Positions 56,096 to 64,000 of a stretch of DNA of 64,000 nucleotides are shown piece after piece. The translations under genes were made by a program, and so were the position numbers. Source of the DNA: Capitulum mitella (Eukaryota; Arthropoda; Thecostraca; Pollicipedomorpha; Pollicipedidae); contig CP099848.1 of NCBI GenBank assembly GCA_030062745.1, positions 17,719,081 through 17,783,080 on the forward strand, read 5' to 3'. The notes beneath the pieces are model-generated. The model worked only from the letters and a program-made list of their open reading frames with translations. It was not told the origin of the DNA and did not search any database. Positions within the stretch are counted from its first letter, which is position 1; each line of letters begins with the position of its first letter.

Positions 56096-58690
56096 GGTCG
56101 TGTGATCAGCGATTCACGTGATTACCCTGGTCACGGTGATTTACTCTGAATAGCGCCTAGAGACAGTTACAACAGAGCCATTGCCATTATCAGCTGGGGA
56201 AACCTAACGCTTCATGTTTTCGGTTACAAGAGGAATGAATACGCTATTCACCCAGAACACGTTTTTTGTTAGTCTGGTCGATTTATGCGCGCCATCTATG
56301 AGAGCAGGCCTGCCATCTGGCGGAGAAAGTCGGTTTTGGCATCCGACAGAGCGTCGACCCAGAGCGCGCGCGTACTGTTCGCGTGCTGGGATCACCTTAA
56401 AGTTCAAGCGGAAGGCCACTCAGACCTCTCTCGCTAGTCTCATAGCTCCCAAATGGCTAGAACGAGTCGAAGGGTCTCTGACCAGCGCCATCACTTTTGG
56501 GCGTCTTCGCCCTATCGTTCTCATATTCCAGTCACGTGACATTGCTAATCAAATATGCGTCTCCAGGCACCCTGTCATTAGCTGACCTCAAAATGATGCT
56601 GCATAGTATCAAAATGGTTACAGGGTAATTAAGGTGCTTTCGTCCGACGATGGCTAAAATAGGCTGATCGTAGTGACGCATACCACAGTTACTCCCGTTT
56701 ACCCATCTAACTCAATTTCACAGCGACCAGAACTGGTAAAAAGAGATCTGGCCAATATCACCAACTCCATGCTTTGGGGAACCCTTAATAGAAAATAGCT
56801 GGATGTTTGAACGATGGCAGTCCTCCAATAAGCGATCCGGACTCCCGAACGCATGGCAAGATAATGCAGGCGCAGGACGCTCACGAATGGAAAATGCCGC
56901 GTGAATATTTTGTTATTTACTAACGAAATCACATACCCTCGGAGAATACTGGGTTCCAAATCTCTCACCCTACTCATCATAAACCTTCAGGTTCAGGTTC
57001 AGACTTCCGATTAAACCTGAATATAAGGACTTTAGGTTAACCCTTTCAGGGATTCCAATCCTAAGCCTACAAGCAACCACAGGAGTTTGCTAGTGCACCT
57101 ATCCATACAGGTACTAGGTTTGTTTTTTTCAGTACAGAAGACAGACTATCAGGTTACGCTCGCGCTGAGAGAGCTGAACTCGAAATAAGTGAATTAGTGG
57201 AATTTGCAGCAGATACTCTACAAAAAAATGGCTGTCGTTGGGAATGAAGGACGACTGAATACGACTGCGCTTTCGGAAGATTAACTCAGCATAAGCGAGG
57301 AGGTGGTAAGAGTGGCCGATCCAAAACCATCGGCAACCGGCAATAAACAGCAACCGATTCTCACTGGGTATTCAAGTCTAGTGTACGTCTGGGCAAGACG
57401 AGCTTTCCCTTCGGTCTTTTTTTAGCCGAATTACACCAGATGAAGAATGGAAAAAGACAATGGAGAGGCTTCGAGCATATTTTATAAATGATGAAAGTGT
57501 TATGGAAATGTTCTACCATGACGCCTTACCACCTGATAAGTGAGCAGGGTTATGAATAAAAGGCAGCCTGAGTGTTCGACTGTCATTTTGGGTATAAGTC
57601 CGAGTTTTCGCGAACGATGATATAATGGTATAATTACATATGCGGGTGTCGATATGGTTGAGTTTCTTTGTGTCAAGACGCAAATAAAGAAAAACAAAAG
57701 GGGAAATATTGATTTTAATGTCCTCTGGCTTCCAGTATATTTCTCGCATGTATCCCCAAGAAATCCAGCGACAGTTTCAATATGTACTGGGCGTCAACGG
57801 ACTTGGGATAAAATGGTTCGTAGCTTCTGCAAAATTTCTCGTAACCTTTCAAAAGTTTTCTTGCTTCTCTTACGATCGCCCACAGCACAAGGAAGACGAA
57901 AAACGCCGACAGCATGACGAAATCAGTAGCAAATAGTTCACGCTATCAGCAACGGCGAACAAAGAATGTTCCACAAATTTATGGTTTCGAATTGTCAAAG
58001 CCAAATGGCAGCCTGTAGTCCCAGAAACCCATCCGCAACAAACCTTTTTTCTCAAAAGCCTACACTTATGGGTGTAAAACTGGAATAAATTTTTATAAAG
58101 AAAAATAAGTGGATCGAACCGTACAATATAACATTGATAACGTACTTATAATATTTCATTTCATAAAGCCAGAAAACACATACCAAAGGCATACAAAGTT
58201 ACGTCCCCGCTTACACTAATGGACGTTCAAAATCATTTCCCATACTTTTTGATGCGTCCAATTCGACCGCGTTCTATTAAGTAAGCTGTTGCGTGATGTC
58301 ACGAGGTGACACTGCAAATGTCATTGCACGTTAACGAAAAGTTTGCTTTTATTGATCTGTATTGCATCATATCGGGAGAAATATTGTCTACACTCTATTG
58401 TCTACTACAAAACATTGTCTATGGTGTGCATTTAGTAACCTCGTTTTAAATTCATTACGTTTTTAAGCTTCTAGACATGCGCCAAAAAAATAACGCTAAT
58501 TCGACTAACACAGAACCAAGGACGAATCCAGACCATCCGCCTGGAGGGGGGGGAGCAAATCTCTATCCTTTTCGGATTCCAGCCACTTTGTTCTGCCGAT
58601 TTCGAGCGTGATTAAGCATCTCTGAACAAAGGTTTCGAAAGCAAAGAAATGCACTTTTCCGTCGAAGTCTAGGACGAAAAAAACGCATTT
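56096..58690. other. Intergenic DNA, no gene recognised
   Basis: Short frames only (the longest, 56214-56585, has no domain or bias). Confidence 0.5.
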
Positions 58691-58695
58691 TCTTA

Positions 58696-58768
58696 AAAGA
58701 AGGGCCAAAATGTCTTTTGCTCTTCCCCTTAAAAGGAGTGAGCAAAAGACATTTTGGCCCCTCTTTTC
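58696..58768. repeat. miRNA-sized hairpin with 21-bp perfect arms
   Basis: GGGCCAAAATGTCTTTTGCTC (58702-58722) pairs exactly with 58740-58760 across a 17-nt loop. Pairing continues outward with one mismatch for about six more bases. It could be an end of a foldback transposon or a small-RNA hairpin; sequence alone does not decide. Confidence 0.75.
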
Positions 58769-61070
58769 CAATAAAACGGGGAGGGGGCATGACCGCGATG
58801 CCCCCTCCCTGGATCCAACCGTGGGTGGGACATTATCTTTATTGGCAACAATAAAACCAAATGCAGTTGCTTCTCGCGTGGAGATGTTGGGTGGCTGAAC
58901 CCAATTCGACTTGACTGATTCGCCAGTCGCGACAAGATCAACATCAGCGCCTCAGTGCGGCCTTCCAAACCTTGAGCGTAGGAACCAAGGGAGACGGGGA
59001 ACATATCCCCCACATTTTGGCCCGTGGTGTGGGCGGCCCTTTACGCCGCAGACAGGGACGTAGCCAAGGGGGGCATGGGGCCTTGCGCCCCCTGAGCCAA
59101 GCGGTCTACACTAGATATACAGCGATTTCGCGTGAATACGGAATATTGATCACGTATGTGTTGTAAAAACAATCATTATTTGCGCTTTAAGTGTCCAAAA
59201 GATGGCGCGCCGGTCGCGGCATTTCCGAGCGTTCGCCGACCATTATGTAGGATGATGCGGTGAAGAGTCACGGCGGACGATGGTATGCCGGGTGATGGCG
59301 ACTTTCCTATGGACATTTGGGACATTGTGAAACGTGTCCGCAATCGTCAACGTTGCTGGCAGGAACGGGAAACAGTGTCCAAGACTGGGCATGTCATAGA
59401 ATGTGGTATTTTTGAGAGACGAGAGGAAGAAATGCAGATCCTTGCCTTCTGCGCTCAGTTTTCGGCAGCAGCTTAGTGGTTTCAGTCAGCAGCTTATCAC
59501 TGTTTATTTAGATGCACCAGTCACGACAGGGGTGTCGTTCTGCGTAAATTATTGGAAAGGTCCGGCCGAAGTATCCAACAACCAAACTCCCCGCCCCCAA
59601 CGTAAATTTGTCGGCGGATTTAGGCCACTTTATTCTGACTGACAGCAGTTTTCAATTTCTCTTTTTTAGAGACTTATATGCTTATAACCATGTATTGATC
59701 CCATTGCATGTTAGCGTGACGATAACAATCTTGTTGTATCAATGTCTGTTTCATTTCTTAGGTGCGATAAAATATAAGGAAGGCTCAGATGGCTATTGGA
59801 GGGGCTCAAATGGGAATTCGAATTGCTCAAGCCCCTCCAAAAATGCATAAAACGACACCCATGAGTTTCAATCATCCATTACAATGTCAATGCGTGCAAA
59901 AAATGGGCTTAATCCAGGTAGCTGAAGCACCCCTTTCCTTAAGCATAAAATGTCCTTAAGCATAAACTCTGTCATTGATTCATTACACACACACAAAAAT
60001 CCAGCAGTCATCCTGTCGTCAGGTTTTGCGGACACTGATGCATCATGGAACATCACGTTGCAACGTAAGGCTGGTGCTGGGGTACATAATGCTGCATGTG
60101 AGTAAGATTGGCAGGTAATGGTGAGAATAAAGTCTCTGTGACAATGAGCAGAAGATTGTAGGTCATTGTCATAGAGGACCGTAATGCAAAATATCATTTA
60201 ACATTAAGCAAGTGGGAGCTACAGGAAAAGAATAGCCTAAAATGTATTCTTGCATGCAAGCATCTTTTTAACCTATACCCTCTATCCCAACACTGCAATG
60301 CCTTTAGCAGAGATGTGTGCATTGGGAATAAATGGATCCTCAGCGTTTCATCCCTTCCGTGGTAGTCCAAGGGCACGGCAAGCGGGAGGGGGAGAGGGGC
60401 GGCTTCCCCAGTTTTTTTTAATTCAACTTTGACCAAATGGGCGTTGACCAGAAAGAAATGATCTAAAATGCTTCCTTTGCTCTCCAAACTGTGTCGGAGT
60501 TAACGTGGGCCTGTTAATTCCACCGTGGAACACACCAATTTGGATGGGACTTCTTGCTCCAAGAAACTTTTTTGTCGTTGTCCTCAATCTCCATCGGCAA
60601 TTTCTTGCTTTCTCGCGGGAATAATTCAAACGAAATACCGACGACCTACTCTCCAATCCGCCGTACCGAAGCATGTGGCGCTGATCAGGCGCCGATCATC
60701 CTACAAAAACAGTTTACGTAAATGGTCGATGGGGCGCCACTATCGAGTTAAATCGCGAATAAGCATTCCTGAAAGATAAATATGAGGGCAACTGAGTAAA
60801 ATTGCTGCTTTGCCTATAAATTTCGTCATATGCCATAATTTTCATAATTTCGTCATAATTTTGTCATATGACAAAATTCGGCATTTGCCCCCCCCCCCCA
60901 TGAAAATCCAGGCTATGTCCCTGACACAACAAAAGGAATGGGGTTTGAAGTAAAATAAAAAAAAACACGATGAGTTTTTTTCCTTTTCTTGCTGGAGGGG
61001 GGGGCTTTTCGATCTGCGTAACCATCAGCCTCCAGGCGCCTCCTCCTCATATAATGATCAATCATGTCTC
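58769..61070. other. Repeat-rich intergenic DNA, no gene recognised
   Basis: It contains a GGGACGTAGCCAAGGGGGGC-type word at 59046-59065 (a common decayed transposon end), a TCGTCATAATTT-like short tandem repeat at 60823-60880, and C and G runs at 60890-60899 and 60998-61005. Confidence 0.5.
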
Positions 61071-61079
61071 GTGGACACG

Positions 61080-61615
61080 GCGCCCCTTACAGGTAAGCGC
61101 TCCCGTACATGTCAGGTAACCCTCGCATGCTCGGCGCCCCATGCAGGCCAGGCGCCACCTTTCCTTGTACAGATGAGATGGCTCCAAAGAATTCGGCACC
61201 CTTCACAGACCAAACATGACTTCACTGCATGTGCCCCTTACAGACCAGGCCCCGTACACATCAGACTCTCCTCGGAGGCTCGGCGTCCTTGGCAAGCGAG
61301 GCACCCCTCATATATTTGACGCCTCCTTTAGAGACCAGGAGGCCGTTCAGGACTTGGTGCCTCATACAGAACAGGCACATCTTACAAGATAGGCGCCCCG
61401 TACAGAACAGGCATCCCCGAACATATCAGGAACTCCTCTAATCGCTATATGGCCATGCATTCGGAGCTTCCCTGAGGCCTGTATTCAAATCAGGCGCCCC
61501 GAAGAGATTGGATATCCCTCATATGCTCGGAGTTCCACGCAAGTCAGGCGTCCCCAACCCCGCAAGGATCAGTCGCTCTTCGAGCACTCGGCGCCCCTTA
61601 CCCACCAAGCATGTC
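61080..61615 (+). repeat. Degenerate GGCGCCCCTTACAGACC tandem array, left part
   Basis: About 18 loosely conserved units of roughly 30 bp share GGCGCCCC, (C)TTACAGA and CAGGC words. The array continues at 62808-63155 beyond the inserted element. Confidence 0.75.
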
Positions 61616-62807
61616 TTAACCCTATTCCCGGCAGGACGGGGGGGCTAATCCGTCTGCCCTTGGGTTTTTCCCTTGCCATTTCCAGGGTTTTGTCGCAGCT
61701 TTATGAAACTTTGTCATTTTCTGCCTATTTTTTCCACATACTGTAATGAAACTGCGTAATTCTATCTTGCTCAGGGGCGGAGACAGGCAACGTTTTTCAG
61801 AGGCGGTTCAGGCCATTTTTGGCCCTATTGAAGGTACAACGAAAATGCCATCCAAAAATGGCGTTTTTAAGATAGAACTTGAAACTTTATATGGGTGTAT
61901 AAGTAAATAGGTGGGCAGGCATGAAAACATAATTTTGTTGATTTAAGGCCATTTCGCAAGATCAGGTCAATGTCAAAAGTAAAAATCTGTTTTCATGACG
62001 ATAATTTTTGCGTTTTTTTCAATGCCAAATACGGAATAGATATGTCGTAGAAGGGTGCCTTCTACTTGTATGCCAAGTTTCAGGTTGATATCAGGTCGGG
62101 TCACGGAGCTGTGACCTAAAATGTCAGTGAGCGTACCCTACATCACAACAGCCGTAAAATGGAGTTTTAAACATAGAGTGAATTTAAATGATTGAAACGT
62201 TTTTAAACAATATGAAATGCACTCAAGATCATCCCATGTGACTCTAAGGTCATTTAAGGCCAAAGGCTGTAGGATGATCTAATGAACATGTGACCATGAC
62301 AGCTCCCCCTATTCCATTATCCTGGCACCATCTATACCAACATTATACAAACAATATAATACGATTTGTACTATAACGTGACTAATAAAAGCTGAAAAAG
62401 CTTCAACTTTTCGTTAATTCATTTTTAAGCTATTCCTCCCCCTTTTGAAACCCTGTGAACGCCTATGAATTTCTCCGAAACTTCAAATGTGTGGACCAGT
62501 GGTAAAGTCCCATCCACAATCTCTCGATTCGTGCCAATTTCATCAAAATCGGTCCAAAAAACAACAGAGTTATAGCAAGTCCAAAAATATTCTCATTTTG
62601 ATTTTTTTTGTTTCTCAGTATCCACCCCTCTCAGAATTTTGGAGCTAGTTGTTATAAAAATGCAGTTTACATCATGGTAAATGGATTGCCGTTTGTTGCA
62701 ATGAAATCGGATGTGTATTCTCGTGATCTCAGGGGAGCCGAATCTGCCCCATGCCCCCCCCTGCTGGGAATCGGCCACACCGTCTAGCCCTCCGGGAATA
62801 AGGTTAA
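61616..62807 (+). mobile_element. Non-autonomous piggyBac-like element, copy 2 (TTAA target duplication)
   Basis: TTAA lies at 61616-61619 and 62804-62807. The left end CCCTATTCCCGGCAGG and the reverse-complemented right end CCTTATTCCCGGAGGG are near-identical inverted repeats. It is collinear with copy 1 (34610-35795) through its length, sharing for example TCAGGCCATTTTTGGCCCT, and in the same orientation. No transposase ORF. Confidence 0.85.
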
Positions 62808-63155
62808 GACGTCTACATTACAGATCGCTCGGCCCTCTGGGCGCCGTTGTGATCATGTAGTCGAAGCGTCCTGAACCCTAAATCTTCGCCATCAGGTGTC
62901 CCTCATCGATTTGACACGTCATGCAGACCAGGCGCCCCGTCTAGACTACAAACCTAGCATGTATGTACTTGGCGCCTCACACAGTCCAGCTGCCCCCACA
63001 CCACCTCCACCCCAAATGAAGCGCCCTTCAAAGACAGCGCTCCTTGCAGATCAGACACGTCTTACGAGACAGGCGTCCCTCGTAGGTCAGGCACCCATCT
63101 TTTGCCGCCTACAGATTATGAGCCCCTCACAGACTCAGCGCCCTTAACGAATCAC
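62808..63155 (+). repeat. Degenerate GGCGCCCC tandem array, right part
   Basis: It resumes the same unit type found left of the piggyBac-like element (CAGACCAGGCGCCCCGTC and variants), so the element sits inside one array. Confidence 0.7.
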
Positions 63156-63449
63156 TGTATCACTGTAACGAACCCTGTATAGACCGGCTGTCGAGCAGCT
63201 AGTAGCCCGCGAATCCTTCGCAGAGGTGAGCCCGGCATGGCGCCAGTCGGGACCAATTTGAACGACCACGACGCAACGTCATATTCGCTTCCGGAAATAA
63301 TTTTCCTGCCAATTATGTGTGAGCGGAGACCGCAGCACGCCGTCTTGCGAGGAAAGTGGCGGGGAAGTTCGTTGGAGCGTTGAACTAGGTCGGTCGGAGC
63401 AATGGCAAACTGTAGTTTTTTTTTTTCATTCGTGATTTACTGCAGTGAC
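63156..63449. other. Spacer, no gene seen
   Basis: Mixed-composition DNA with a T-run at 63416-63426. No open frame of note. Confidence 0.5.
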
Positions 63450-64000
63450 CAGGTGCGGATCCATGGGGGTAGGGAGATCTCCCCTCGAGGCCTGAAACGG
63501 GGGCCCATGAGAGGGACCCAGAAGAGGCCCCTCCCGGGCCGGTACTAAAAGGGTCCTGTCGGACTCAAAAGGGGCCCCGAAGGGGCTCTGTATGAGTTTC
63601 ATGGGGTTACTGTGGAAACGTGACAGGTTATTGATGCAGTCGGGGGCCTTTGGGAGGGTTAGATGATCTCTGAGACCCATAGAAGGGTCCCTGAAGCCCC
63701 AAAGGGCCCCTGAGACCACAACAGGGCTCCAACACGACAAGTTGCCCCTGAGGCCGCCAGAAGCGTCACAGGACCCCTGAGACGGCCAGAACGAGGACTG
63801 AGCCTCTAAGAAGGCATAGGGGTCCCTGGAATGTCATTGGGACCCCAAATGAGTTTCGTGGGCATGTATGAAAGGCTGAAAACTCCTGATGAAGTCAGAG
63901 GGGATCCGGGAGGATTTATGAGACCATGAGATGGCAAGATTACCCCTAAGATGAATAGAAAGGCTCCTGGAAATCTCAAATGGTCCCTGGGAGCACAAGT
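63450..64000. repeat. Degenerate GGGNCCCTGAGACC-type tandem repeat, runs off the right edge
   Basis: Repeated words GGGGCCC, CCCTGAGACC, AAGGGTCCC and CCAGAA occur at loose 25-35-bp spacing to the window end. The ORF on the minus strand here is a repeat artefact. Confidence 0.65.

Noticed and set aside
61080-63155. CRISPR-like array
   Set aside because: The units are degenerate and of variable spacing, without conserved repeats or unique spacers, and the genome is eukaryotic.

Overview
The window is animal nuclear DNA. It has spliced genes with GT-AG introns, strongly GC-biased coding exons, and long AT-rich stretches full of microsatellites and decayed transposons. The neuropeptide gene at 42.4-49.2 kb encodes tachykinin-related peptides of the arthropod FxGxR-amide type, so the organism is an arthropod. 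A crustacean, possibly a barnacle, is my guess from the peptide variants and base composition; it is not proven by the sequence.

Region 1 (0.2-13.3 kb, + strand) is the 3' two thirds or more of a TANC/rolling-pebbles-type scaffold gene. Fifteen exons can be chained with fully consistent reading phases: a disordered N-terminal part, a STAND-type P-loop NTPase module with Walker A and B, about ten ankyrin repeats, TPR-like helices and a stop at 12412-12414. Its first exons lie left of the window. Introns are mostly 0.1-0.6 kb; one of 3.4 kb carries a degenerate pentamer tandem repeat.

Region 2 (13.4-36.7 kb) is gene-poor. It contains AGGTCA-rich dispersed repeats, (TA)n tracts, a near-perfect 126-bp palindrome, a GC-rich island with a possible minus-strand membrane-protein fragment (23.4-24.45 kb), a dead pogo-like transposase on the minus strand (28.7-29.95 kb), a MITE with GCACCGCCC-type ends (30.56-30.98 kb), a GC-rich minisatellite built of 35/47/71-bp units (32.1-32.44 kb) and a 1.19-kb TTAA-flanked non-autonomous piggyBac-like element (34.61-35.80 kb).

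Region 3 (36.7-42 kb) has a GC-rich block with an unrecognised but coding-like ORF (37419-37703) and a broken LINE reverse-transcriptase remnant (39.15-40.37 kb).

Region 4 (42.1-50.06 kb, + strand) is a two-exon tachykinin-related-peptide gene. Exon 1 ends with only ATG CAA AG, and exon 2 at 48690 completes the third codon. Together they give a 165-residue precursor with a 25-residue signal peptide and four amidated peptides. The intron's 3' end is a 30-bp-period tandem array that repeats the splice acceptor.

Region 5 (50-64 kb) is again repeat-dominated: a small TIR-bounded element with an ORF (51.28-51.66 kb), a GC-rich 17-bp-arm hairpin, a tRNA-like (SINE head) sequence on the minus strand, a miRNA-sized hairpin (58.7 kb), and a degenerate GGCGCCCC tandem array split by a second copy of the piggyBac-like element (61.62-62.81 kb). 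A CCCTGAGACC-type degenerate repeat runs off the right edge.

All calls come from reading the sequence and recalled family knowledge. No searches were run, and exon borders are predictions.
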